Shown piece after piece: positions 15,434 to 24,200 of a stretch of DNA of 64,000 nucleotides (position 1 is the stretch's first letter; every line of letters begins with the position of its first letter). A model generated the notes under the pieces. The model was not told where the DNA came from. It saw only the letters and a list, made by a program, of their open reading frames with translations, and ran no database searches. The stretch comes from Halobaculum saliterrae (GTDB lineage: Archaea; Halobacteriota; Halobacteria; Halobacteriales; Haloferacaceae). The position numbers were made by a program, and so were the translations under genes. The stretch is taken from contig NZ_WUUS01000012.1 in NCBI RefSeq assembly GCF_009831625.1, positions 43,503-107,502 of the forward strand, read 5' to 3'.

Positions 15434-15720
15434 TCACCCTCCCCGTCGGCGTCGCGGTTGGCCATCCAGCCACGGTGGAAGACAGCCAGTTGTGTCGTCG
15501 AGTCGAACGTGGTGCCGCTCGGCTCGTGAACCAGAATCTGGTCTTCGGGAACTGGACTGACGATGTCCGCGTCGATGAGCTCGCTGACCAAGTCCTGGGC
15601 CGTCGTGTCGTCGACGTCCGCCGTGTCGACGCTGGTGGCGCCGCGGTCTTGGGCGAGCTGTTCTTTCTCGAACTGTTCGTAGTCGCGACTTGTGTCGTCG
15701 TGCGGATCGGGACCAGGCAT
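15430..15720 (-). CDS. Acidic hypothetical protein, first gene of the HTH-PIN operon
   Basis: The 96-residue protein has no membrane segment. It carries SRDYEQFEKEQLAQDRG, then TTAQDLVSELIDADIVSPVPEDQILVHEPSGTTFDS and AVFHRGWMANRDADGEGE. The middle resembles a short winged-helix or antitoxin-like segment, but I do not recognise a family. Its leader has hairpin copy 4 (15746-15777), and operator B (15887-15928) lies 167 bp upstream. Confidence 0.72.
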   Translation of the reverse strand: MPGPDPHDDTSRDYEQFEKEQLAQDRGATSVDTADVDDTTAQDLVSELIDADIVSPVPEDQILVHEPSGTTFDSTTQLAVFHRGWMANRDADGEGE

Positions 15721-15745
15721 AATGGGTCACGCAGCGCCCGCTGTT

Positions 15746-15777
15746 GCGCGCTGCACGCCTCCTGGCGCAGACAAACA
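15746..15777 (-). promoter_or_regulatory. 5' leader hairpin, copy 4 (compensatory changes)
   Basis: On the coding strand a TTTGTCTG tract is followed by CGCC, AGGA, GGCG, TGC and AGCGCG. The stem is CGCC/GGCG where copies 1-3 have CCCC/GGGG, so a C-to-G change on one side is matched by G-to-C on the other. It ends 26 nt before the ATG at 15720. Confidence 0.55.
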
Positions 15778-15886
15778 GCTCATAGCGTACAGATTCGGCA
15801 CCTCCTCGGATCGCCCGGCCGCCAGGATACACTCACTCGAGGAGTCGGCGGTGGGTGGGGGCGAGGGAGTGGAACCAGCCCCAGAG

Positions 15887-15928
15887 TTAACCAACACTGG
15901 GTCGTTATCGGTTCGGAATGTTGGTTAA
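15887..15928. promoter_or_regulatory. Inverted-repeat operator, site B
   Basis: TTAACCAACA (15887-15896) and TGTTGGTTAA (15919-15928) are exact inverted repeats separated by 22 nt. Arm centres are 32 bp apart, about three helical turns. Same size and arms as site C at 32944-32985. It stands 167 bp upstream of the operon starting at 15720 and 10 bp after the stop of the gene at 15938. Confidence 0.75.
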
Positions 15929-15937
15929 GTCTAGCCG

Positions 15938-16378
15938 CTACAGCGTTCGGAGCTCTCGAACTGGCTTCACGACGAAGGTATCTGGCTCGCTGGCTGCTTC
16001 TTCACCTGCCCGCTCCGCCGTCGTTGATGCCGACCGCGTGAGCTGAGTGATGAGCTCGTCGCGAACGGTTCGTCGAGGGACGGTGGTCTCGTGCCAGCCC
16101 AGCCGGTTGTCGAAGTGCCGTTTCTGGAACTGCTCGCCGACGTCGTCGGCGGCGACGTACTGCGTCCGCGTCGACCGTCCGACCTGCCGGGAGATGAAGA
16201 CGGCCCCCACGGTTTCGTGCGTGAGTTCGACGAGAGCACACTCCACGAGGGCGACGACCGACGCGTGATCTCGGTCGGTCGGAACTGTCATCTCGAGGTC
16301 TCCCCACGGCGCCTGACTGTCGGGGGTGGTTCCTGCCTGATGCGCTGCTCGTGACTTGCTGCGTCGTTCCGAAGCCAT
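15938..16378 (-). CDS. Plasmid-type hypothetical protein (146 aa)
   Basis: The sequence begins with a basic MASERRSKSRAAHQAG. An alpha/beta region follows: ASVVALVECALVELTHETVGAVFISRQVGRSTRTQYVAADDV in separate strands and helices. Next come FQKRHFDNRLGWHETTVPRRTVRDEL and a C-terminal VVKPVRELRTL. There is no membrane segment. I do not recognise a named family or function. Hairpin copy 3 lies in the leader. Confidence 0.72.
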   Translation of the reverse strand: MASERRSKSRAAHQAGTTPDSQAPWGDLEMTVPTDRDHASVVALVECALVELTHETVGAVFISRQVGRSTRTQYVAADDVGEQFQKRHFDNRLGWHETTVPRRTVRDELITQLTRSASTTAERAGEEAASEPDTFVVKPVRELRTL

Positions 16379-16400
16379 CGTCTATCGGGGGCACGTGATG

Positions 16401-16434
16401 CGCCCCGTCACCCCCTCGCGGGGGGCAATAGACA
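16401..16434 (-). promoter_or_regulatory. 5' leader hairpin, copy 3
   Basis: On the coding strand TGTCTATTG is followed by CCCCCC, GCGA, GGGGG, TGA and CGGGGCG. A CCCCC/GGGGG stem can form 23 nt before the ATG at 16378. Confidence 0.55.
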
Positions 16435-16912
16435 CCACCGAAACGCACCCCGTCAACCTATGCGCTACATCTGATACTTCCGCGACTCCGCTACCCCTGT
16501 GACGGCCCCTCGGCCTGAGAGAGCCGGCGGCCTTCGCACACTGCATATCGCCTCTTTCTTTGGACGAAACCCGCGATATGCAAGACGATATGACGGCCTC
16601 AAATCGAAGAAGAACCCCGTCGGGCCGATTTGAGGCGGTAATAAATACCTCGACGAGTTCGGGACTAATACTGGAATCCCAAAATTTGCTCGACGAGGGG
16701 GTAATGAAGGTGATTTCAGACGTGTCTAAATTACACCGGGCCGCTGCTTCACCTGTTCTGAGTCTCTCGAGGCTCCCCGGATCGGTACTTCGAATCGTGA
16801 AACACCCCCGATTCCCTCGATCTGGTTGTGTTAGCCGCTGAAAATTGCTCGACGGGATTCTGAACAGACTGGCTTTGATCTGCAACACAAACCTCGAAAT
16901 TCTAAAATAAGT
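16435..16912. other. Gene-free stretch with two inverted repeats
   Basis: I see no convincing gene. TGCATATCGC/GCGATATGCA (16542-16551 and 16573-16582, 21-nt spacer) and GCCTCAAATCG/CGATTTGAGGC (16596-16606 and 16626-16636, 19-nt spacer) are perfect inverted repeats of similar geometry lying side by side. CTCGACG recurs near 16651, 16688 and 16848. This could be a plasmid maintenance or origin-type region, but no origin box is recognisable. Confidence 0.5.
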
Positions 16913-16960
16913 GGCTCTGTTGAAACCCTCAACAGTTGATATTTTCACGGCCTCGGTCGC

Positions 16961-17034
16961 TCAGTACAGGGTACTCACCAATCGTTCAGTACAGCGGACA
17001 CACTTCGCAGAACAGTCAGTTCCTGTCAGTACAG
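16961..17034 (+). repeat. Three TCAGTACAG repeats
   Basis: TCAGTACAG occurs at 16961-16969, 16986-16994 and 17026-17034, between the left end of the kinase element and the kinase stop codon. Spacings are unequal (25 and 40 bp). They might be subterminal transposase sites; no such repeats are seen at the other end. Confidence 0.5.
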
Positions 17035-17036
17035 AA

Positions 17037-18686
17037 TCACTCTACGGTTTCAACGCCGAGGATCTCGAAGCGAGCTCCACCGATCTCGCTCTCAGTCACC
17101 TGAATCTTCCACCCATGAGCAGCAACTGTCTCAGCGACGATAGCGAGTCCAAACCCGGTCCCTTCCTCGCGGGTCGTATACCCCGGATCGAACACGGACT
17201 CACGATCACTCTCAGGGATACCGGCCCCATCATCAGCCACGTAAAATCCCGGCCGGTCAGGAAGCACTCCGACGGAGACCGTCACGTCCGGGCCGCCGTG
17301 GTCGATTGAATTCCGAAACAGGTTCTCGAACAGGCGTTGTAGCCGTGTCGGGTCCGCTTTGAACGTCAGGTCGTCCTCGACGCGTAACTCGGCAGCGTTT
17401 GTCTCAACCATCTCCCAACTGTTCTGTGCGACCGACGAGAGCAACACTGCATCCCACTGCTCGACTGGTTGGCCATCACGGGCGAGCGAGAGAATTTGCC
17501 TAATCAAGTCCTCCATCCGAGTTAGCGCCCGCTCGATGGCTGCTGCGTGTTCATTCTCTGCAATCTCCTCGACATCCTCGCGGAGTAATTCGAACCGCCC
17601 TGTGGCCACGTTGAGGGGATTACGGAGGTCGTGACTCACTAAACTGGCAAACTGTTCGAGACGTTCGTTCTGTCGCACTAATTCCTCACGGTACCGCTCA
17701 CGGTCAGTTACGTCGGTCAGAAGGATGGTTCGGCCGAGCCCGGCTTTTGCTGTCCCATACGGTGTCTCTGTAACATGGTAATACCGGAGGTGATCCTCTT
17801 GTTGGAGTTTCAAAATAGCGTTGTCGCTGTCAAGACAGTCCGCTACTCGTGGAAGTGTCGTCTTCAGAGGGGTGCCCTCGGCACCGTCAAGGTCAGGGAA
17901 GAGCGTCTGCGCGGCGCGATTCGTGTCTCGAATGTGGTTGCTCGCGTCAAGCGCAATAATTGGCTCGTCCCGTTCGCCGGCCAATTGGATGGCATCGAAC
18001 TGGTCGATATAGACGAACGCGACACCAACGGCGAAGACGGCGACCCCGAGCGGCTCGTAGGTAATATCGATGAGGTAGGGCGTGGTGTACCCGATAATAT
18101 CGAACACGACGGGCAGGCCGGTGATTCCAACGAGAACGAGGAGCGCTCGTGTGTCGAGGTCGATCTCGGTGAACAGTTCCAGCAGCATGAAGTAGCCGAC
18201 AAAGGCGAGTGCATACGAGAGCCCCATTGCAGTCCAGTGTAGCGGCCCTGTGTACACGGACAGATGAGGGAACGGTGTGGCGACGGCCGTCGTCGTGAAG
18301 TATCCGTGGTGGAGAGGATTGGTGACTTTCACCGCGACAAGTACGATGTAGACGGCGATAGCAAGACGACGGTATGTCGGATTTCGATGGTAGGTCCGAC
18401 CAGTATACGCTGAACAGAAGTAGAGCCATGCGCCGACAGCTGCGAGTCCCAGTACGAGCCCGAACGTATACCACGCGAGTTGGAGTGATATCGTTGAAGA
18501 GACGAGAAATCCGACGTGAGCGGTCGCCCATCCACCGCTCGTCAGGAGGAGTGCCCACAATCCCCGTCGCGTATCAGCATTCGTGATACGCTGAAGGCGT
18601 GTGAGACTTACAAAACAGGCCAATGCAGCCACGACGAAGAGACCAACATAGAGCAGAAAGAGAGGAGATGTCGTCGAGACAGCCAT
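17037..18686 (-). CDS. 7TM histidine kinase (HisKA_7TM type)
   Basis: The 549-residue protein has seven N-terminal membrane segments (up to about residue 228), the arrangement of the histidine-kinase N-terminal 7TM domain. A PAS-like domain follows (about 240-330, EPIIALDASNHIRDTNRAAQTLFP). HisKA carries H352 in FASLVSHDLRNPLN. The ATPase domain has N459, DDGAGI (485-490) and GTGFGLAI (509-516). All catalytic boxes are intact. It is the only gene inside the element at 16913-18829. A perfect palindrome (18786-18797) lies in its upstream region. No response regulator is nearby. Confidence 0.93.
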   Translation of the reverse strand: MAVSTTSPLFLLYVGLFVVAALACFVSLTRLQRITNADTRRGLWALLLTSGGWATAHVGFLVSSTISLQLAWYTFGLVLGLAAVGAWLYFCSAYTGRTYHRNPTYRRLAIAVYIVLVAVKVTNPLHHGYFTTTAVATPFPHLSVYTGPLHWTAMGLSYALAFVGYFMLLELFTEIDLDTRALLVLVGITGLPVVFDIIGYTTPYLIDITYEPLGVAVFAVGVAFVYIDQFDAIQLAGERDEPIIALDASNHIRDTNRAAQTLFPDLDGAEGTPLKTTLPRVADCLDSDNAILKLQQEDHLRYYHVTETPYGTAKAGLGRTILLTDVTDRERYREELVRQNERLEQFASLVSHDLRNPLNVATGRFELLREDVEEIAENEHAAAIERALTRMEDLIRQILSLARDGQPVEQWDAVLLSSVAQNSWEMVETNAAELRVEDDLTFKADPTRLQRLFENLFRNSIDHGGPDVTVSVGVLPDRPGFYVADDGAGIPESDRESVFDPGYTTREEGTGFGLAIVAETVAAHGWKIQVTESEIGGARFEILGVETVE

Positions 18687-18785
18687 ATTGGACCGTCCCG
18701 GGGGCTAGCGTAATACTTTACGGATCTGTAAGGTGACCATGTCTTGATAGCGCGTGATAGACGCGCAGCTCTCATAGACCGTCTG

Positions 18786-18797
18786 TTTCATATGAAA
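18786..18797. promoter_or_regulatory. 12-bp palindrome upstream of the kinase
   Basis: TTTCATATGAAA is a perfect palindrome followed by an AT-rich ATATAT tract, inside the element and about 100 bp upstream of the kinase ATG. It is a candidate operator or promoter element that would move with the gene. Confidence 0.4.
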
Positions 18798-18844
18798 ATA
18801 TATCTGAATAACAGGATTTCAACAGAGCCAAGGAAGTCTATTAT

Positions 18845-20371
18845 TTAGAATTGCTCAGCGGGGCCGGCAGACTGCTCGTCAACTTGTTCGTACATCTCAT
18901 CCGGGAACGGAAGACTGCCCCAGATCGAGTAGGGACATTGGTCCTGGCCGATACAGTACCGTTGCATATCGTCGTTATCGCAGTTCATCGGCAACGGCGT
19001 GTCCCCGCCGATCGTGTTCGAGAACTCGTAGCGGACTTGGTACTCAGTTTCCTGCTCATCGTACCACGGCCACCGAGAGAAGACATCCTTGAGGTCCGCG
19101 ACGATTTCGTCGAGGCTGCTGTCTTGGTACTGCGGGAGCCACATCACCATCCGCGCGAAGTTGTAGAGATCCTTCCGAACCGGCTTCTTCTCGTGGAGTC
19201 GGTCCTCCATATTCGCCATACAGGGGAGTTCGAAGAGATCCTCAATCTCTCTCACTTCGATCTGTTCGGCGCCGGTTCCGGCCCGCCCGATTCGGTACGT
19301 ATTGACGCGCCCGTCGCGGTCGATGGTGACCGCCGAATGCGACTCGTGGTCGGCCAGCGTCTTCGCGAGACTGCTTGGACTCGAGATCCAGTCTGTTACT
19401 GAGGATTCCCAGTCGTCCTCGACGTCGTACGCCGTAACCGCTCGGTAGAGCTCTTTCGCCGTGTAGAATTCGCCCGTTTGCGCGACGTCGTCGGGCGCAT
19501 CACTTAGGGCCCGCCGGAGAACGCGAATCGTCCGTTCCCCACGGTCCCAGTTCCGCCAGATTCGCTCGTGATGGCCGGTCTCGAGGAAGCGATTGATCCG
19601 CTCCGAAATCGCCGACTCGTTCGTGGTCAGCCACGTCAGCTGGTCGTCAGAGAGCCCGTCTTCTTGCACCCGGAGGAGCTTCTTGAACGCCCGTTCAGCG
19701 TAGTCCCGATACTTGCTGTCGAAATCACCGACCGGGACGTACAGGTTGTTGTCCTTCACTCGCGTCAGTATCTCCCCGCCATCGTCACTCCCCGTCGATG
19801 ACTCGCCCTCCGCTCGAACGAGACATTTGCGTGACGCCGCCGCCATCGGGATTTCGAGGTAGAGGCCCTCCCCGAACTCCGGCATCTCTGTGATGCCCGT
19901 ACAGACTCGGCCGGGATGCGGTCCATCCTCGCCGGGCTCCTTGCTGTACAGCACGTCGGCGATGTCCTGCTGGAGTGACCCATCGCCGTGTGCGCGGATG
20001 AGGGAGGCGAGATTGTTGACGTACAGCTCCCGGATGTCGTAGAGCACCTGGATGTTCCGGGGCGACGCGTGCTCGAACTTCGGGTGCTCTTTCACACAGA
20101 TCGCACTCAACGTCGCGAGCACGGCGAGCGTCCCCGGCTCGTCGACGAACGGCTCCTCGGCGGCGTCGGCACGAACCTGCTCTTTGAACGCCGCCGTCCC
20201 GAACCGCTCGAGATCGTTCACGAGGTCCTCGGGCTTGTCCTCGCCGTCGACGACGTATCGGTTGTAGCCACGTGTAAACAGCTGGTTGATGCGGGTCTCA
20301 CCGTACTCCAGCGGGAGTGCCGCAACTCGATACGCCATGTCCTCGTCGTCGGTGGGCGTACTCGGACTCAT
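18845..20371 (-). CDS. PriL-like primase partner with iron-sulfur cysteines
   Basis: The 508-residue protein has a helical N-terminal part. The C-terminal region resembles the primase large subunit: C384 in ELPCMANMEDRLHEKKPVRKDLYN, then C464, C473 and C479 in MNCDNDDMQRYCIGQDQCPYSIWG. In PriL proteins four such cysteines hold a 4Fe-4S cluster needed for primer initiation. Its start overlaps the primase gene by 4 bp (ATGA), so the two are very probably made together as a complex. It is the last gene of the transfer operon and ends 16 bp from the right end of the kinase element. Confidence 0.8.
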   Translation of the reverse strand: MSPSTPTDDEDMAYRVAALPLEYGETRINQLFTRGYNRYVVDGEDKPEDLVNDLERFGTAAFKEQVRADAAEEPFVDEPGTLAVLATLSAICVKEHPKFEHASPRNIQVLYDIRELYVNNLASLIRAHGDGSLQQDIADVLYSKEPGEDGPHPGRVCTGITEMPEFGEGLYLEIPMAAASRKCLVRAEGESSTGSDDGGEILTRVKDNNLYVPVGDFDSKYRDYAERAFKKLLRVQEDGLSDDQLTWLTTNESAISERINRFLETGHHERIWRNWDRGERTIRVLRRALSDAPDDVAQTGEFYTAKELYRAVTAYDVEDDWESSVTDWISSPSSLAKTLADHESHSAVTIDRDGRVNTYRIGRAGTGAEQIEVREIEDLFELPCMANMEDRLHEKKPVRKDLYNFARMVMWLPQYQDSSLDEIVADLKDVFSRWPWYDEQETEYQVRYEFSNTIGGDTPLPMNCDNDDMQRYCIGQDQCPYSIWGSLPFPDEMYEQVDEQSAGPAEQF

Positions 20372-21252
20372 TCGTCGATTACCTCCGGTGTAGCCGACCG
20401 AACGTCGAATGCCGGGCTCTCGATGGGTTGAACGATGCTACAAACGTCGGCGTGAAGTGAGTAGGGCAGACGGGCGACCCGCCGGCGGTCGGCCGTCACG
20501 ACGGGGTCGATGGGGATGTCGTACGTCTCGAGGAGGAGGTCGTTCAACACCTCGCGACTCTGCTCGTCGTATCGGTGCGCCGGGTCAGAGTCGAGGAGGT
20601 AGACGTGGACACCCTGCCCGCTGTAGACGACCATCGTCTCCTCGGCGTCGAAATCGTCCTCAAAGATGTCGCGCACCTCGAACCCGTACTCGATGGCGCG
20701 GTCGACGTCTTCGAAGGCGTACGGATACCCCTCGGGAGCGGCGTCGAGGATACCCGCAGCGTCGAGGAGCGCATCGTCGTCCCGACTGTCGACGTCCGCC
20801 GACACCATCTCGTCCGCTCGGTCTCGGGCGATCTCTTTCGCGTCGATGTCGACCAGGAGGACCCAGGGTCGTTCCCAGTGATCCAGCGCGTAGTAGACGG
20901 CGTCGGGCCGTGGGTCCGGTTGCTCCAGCACCTCCGGATCTGCAAGCGCGAACTCGCTCCGCCCCAGCGGGTCGTTGCGAGCTGGATGCCGAATGAACTC
21001 AACGACGTCCTCGAAGTCGTCGAACTCGGGCGTCGTTCGGTCCCCCGACGTATCTGTCTGCCACGTATCCCGCCGGATGAAGTCCTTGGCCGGCACCTCG
21101 TCTTTGCGAACCGGGTGGGACTCTCGGAAGGCGATGGCGTACTGTTTCGGACCGGTCGCCGTGATGAATTCCGGCAGGTCGTCCAGATAGCGGGGGAACT
21201 CCTCGGCGTAGTAGGCGTAAATCTCCTCGTGGGTCGCCTGTCGCCAAGTCAT
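20368..21252 (-). CDS. Archaeo-eukaryotic primase (PriS-like)
   Basis: The 294-residue protein carries the AEP motifs: motif I DxD at D135/D137 (WVLLVDIDAKEIARD), motif II SGQGVHVY (S211-H216), and a motif III region with D249 followed by TADRRRVARLPYSLH. This is a compact catalytic core without a helicase domain. It would synthesise RNA or DNA primers, most likely for plasmid replication or for priming the transferred strand. It overlaps the coupling ATPase gene by 4 bp and the PriL-like gene by 4 bp. Confidence 0.88.
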   Translation of the reverse strand: MTWRQATHEEIYAYYAEEFPRYLDDLPEFITATGPKQYAIAFRESHPVRKDEVPAKDFIRRDTWQTDTSGDRTTPEFDDFEDVVEFIRHPARNDPLGRSEFALADPEVLEQPDPRPDAVYYALDHWERPWVLLVDIDAKEIARDRADEMVSADVDSRDDDALLDAAGILDAAPEGYPYAFEDVDRAIEYGFEVRDIFEDDFDAEETMVVYSGQGVHVYLLDSDPAHRYDEQSREVLNDLLLETYDIPIDPVVTADRRRVARLPYSLHADVCSIVQPIESPAFDVRSATPEVIDE

Positions 21253-24200
21253 TGGTTTAGTTCTTGATCGAGATTTTTGAAGCCCCGAACGGTGGTCAGG
21301 CCCGTAGCATCGAACTCGTCGACGGCGTCTCTGATGGTCGCGAACGACCGTGCCGCCCGCCCGCTGACCCGCTCGCCGATCCGATCGGCGTCGGCAAGGC
21401 TATCCAGGACGTCGAGCGCCGTCTCGCGATTGTTGAAGGCCCAGATTGCGTCGGCGTCCACCGCGCTGAGTTTGTCGTAATCCTCGACCGGGGCGTGCCG
21501 GTTGTTACTCGCGAGCTCTGCTTCGCCGGCCCAGACGAGATCGCCGTCTCCGTCGAAGCCGGCCACGTCCAGTACCGTGCCGTCGTCGCTTTCGTAGTAC
21601 GGCTCCACACGAACGACGTCGTCCTGCTGGTGGACCCACAGTTCGAGGAGTCGGACGCCAACCTTGTGTGGCGTTTTCTCGCCGAGATCGCCCGCTCCTG
21701 GTCCCGCCTTCATTTCTCTCCCCAGGAGGTCTCGACCGTCGGGGAGGACGGTGTAGTACTTGCGCCCGGCAGCGGAGTCCGCTTCCAGGAGATCCTGCTC
21801 TGTGAGCCGCTCTATATGGAGGTCGTCGTATTCGTCCCGAAGCTGGCTCATCCTGTCCAGTAGCGTGTACTCGTCGTCCTCTCTGTTCATCACGTCGAGG
21901 ACCCGATTCAGGAACCGGACGTCGTCACGGCTGAGCCCGCGTTGTCGGAGTTCGTCATCGGGGACGGGTACGCTGCTTTCCTGGACGGGCGTTGCCCCGT
22001 TCTCCGGCTGCGCTGCTTGGTCACCAGCTGAGTCCTCGTCCGTTTCGGTGGCCTGCCCGAACAGGGAGCTCATCTCTGACTCGTCTGCATCTGGGTCGCT
22101 GTCCGTCTCGGTCGGCGTGGTCGACGTCGACGCATCTTCGGTCGTCGATTTGCTGATGAACGCGGATTGCGTCGGGTCCGTTCCTGAGTCGCCGTCGGTA
22201 GCCGAGCCCGTCGTCTCGGCCCCCGAACTCCCCCAGCCAGTCTCTTCCGGAGCAGTGCTCGACTCAGTCGGTTCTGTTAGCCCGTACTGGGCCTGTGTCC
22301 GCTCGACCATCCGTGGCCGGGACACGGACTCGAAATGGTCTTCCTGGGGTTCTGTGAGCGGCTGGTCGCTTTCTGGATGCCCCGCTGCAATCGGAAGCGG
22401 CTTCAGCGAAAACGGCGGCGGCCCAGTCTCCCCGAACGACGGACTCGGGAGCTGCGCAATCCACTCACCACTCGGCAGCGTGTTGATTCGGTTGCGGAGT
22501 TCGGTCGGAGAGAGGTCCTCGTGGGCAAGCGACTCTGCGAGGTCGCGTTCGATCGAGATGTTCCCGATGAGCTTCGTCTTGATGTTGTTCAGCACCTCGT
22601 CGTAGGCCCGCTCGTTCCGGTTCCGCACCTGTTCGGGGAACTGCATCACGAGCCCCATACTCAGCCCGAACGATCGGCCCTGCGGAAGTAGCTGCTCGGA
22701 GACAAGCTTCGTCGACGCGACCGGCGCCGCCTCCTCGATGATGAGGTTCGTGAGCTTCTCGTAGTCGGTCTGACCGTCGCGACGGCGCACCTGCACGGCA
22801 TCCCAGAGGTTGCTCAACAGCAGGAGTGTGATCGCTCGCTGTGCCTCCGGCCGCAGGTCGCCGAGGTCGAAGATGATGGTCGCGTCTTCATCGAGGAACT
22901 CGCGGAAGTCAAAGCGGTTGTCGACGTAATCGCCGGCGTCGTTCTGCTCGGGAACGTGGCTGAAGATCCGGCGGAGATGCGCGTCCTCTTTGAGCTTGTC
23001 GAGACGGTTCCCGACGGCGTCCATCGACACCTGGAACTGGTGGTTGTCCTTCGCGAAGTGGCGCGTCAGTGATTCCTCGATGTTCTGGTTGTCCGCTGAG
23101 ACCGGGGGGATCGTCTGGTCGCGCTGCATCCGGAGGGCAGCAGCGAAGAGATCGTCCAGCCCGAACACGTCGCTCCCGTACTCCTCGTCGAACAGCGCCT
23201 TGATCAGATAGCTCAGAATCTCGTTCGCGACGAACGCCTGCCCGTACTGCTCGCGACCCATAATCATCCGAAGGATGTCGTGGAAGTGGTCGACCTTGTC
23301 CTGAATCGCGTCCTCACGGTTGCGACCGACCTCGAGCGCGGGGCGGATGTCGAAGAACGAGAACGCGGGGATGGTCTCCGGGACGCGGAAGTGGTAGACA
23401 TCGTCGAGACCACCGAACCGCTCGTAGTGGCAGCGCAGGTAGTTCTCACACATTCCGTCCCCCTTCGGGTCGACGAGGACGACGGGGCCACCCGTCGACT
23501 CGCGAAGCGAAAGGGCGTCGTTGATGATGGCCTTTGATTTCCCGCCACCTGTCGACGCAAACCGCCCGTAATGCGTCGGCAACAGGTCCGGCGGGATCCG
23601 GATGGGGTCCGGCCGTGGCTCACCGTTCTCGTCGAGCGCGTAGCCGATGGCCATCCCGTCCTGGAACTGCTGGATCAGATCCGGATTGGGCCACGGGAGC
23701 GGATTCCGGCTCTGCTGTTCGGCCCTGGTTCCCCGTGTCCCCTCAACGGTCAACTGCTCTGACGAGGGGACGAGGACGAAGTTCGCGAGCTCTGTCCCAC
23801 AGAGGACCAGCTCGGGGCGGGTCTTTCCCCGGCCTGTCGTCAACTCGCGATTGAGGAGGCGCTGAAGCGCGGCCCGTGCCTTCTTCTCCTTCGTTTTCTC
23901 ACGAAAACCGCTGTTCCGGAGGCGTTGCCCCTCAACCTCGTAGAACGACCCATCAAGAGGGTCGAACACAGGAAGAAGTGAGTCCATCCGGGCATCGAGA
24001 TCGTCGCGAGTGTCGCCGATGGGGACGCCGATGGCACGGATATTGGCCGTGAACGACCGTTTAGCGTTCTTCGCGTTGATGTATGCGATTCGTTTCTCGA
24101 CGGACTCGCTGAGCTGTCGTTCATCCTGGTCGCTCCGTTGCTCCTCGACCTCGAGGAACGACCCGACGACCTCCTGGAAGAACGTGTCCCGGCCGTCGAT

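Larger units (their letters stand above)
16913..18829 (-). mobile_element. Transposase-less element carrying a histidine kinase
   Basis: GGCTCTGTTGAAACCCT (16913-16929) and the reverse complement of GGCTCTGTTGAAATCCT (18813-18829) form 17-bp terminal inverted repeats with one mismatch. The right end is identical to both ends of the IS5-type element at 8962-10342. The 1917-bp unit holds only a histidine kinase gene. The flanks are AAATAAGT and AAGGAAGT, 6 of 8 identical, which could be a decayed 8-bp target duplication. Mobilisation in trans by the IS5-type transposase is an inference. Confidence 0.7.

Noticed and set aside
16560..16841. 93-codon plus-strand open frame between the plasmid gene and the kinase element
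   Set aside because: It runs through both inverted repeats, is basic rather than acidic, and matches no family I know.
16435..16912. Replication origin with ORB-type boxes
   Set aside because: No Cdc6/Orc gene and no origin-box sequence are visible; the inverted repeats alone do not define an origin.
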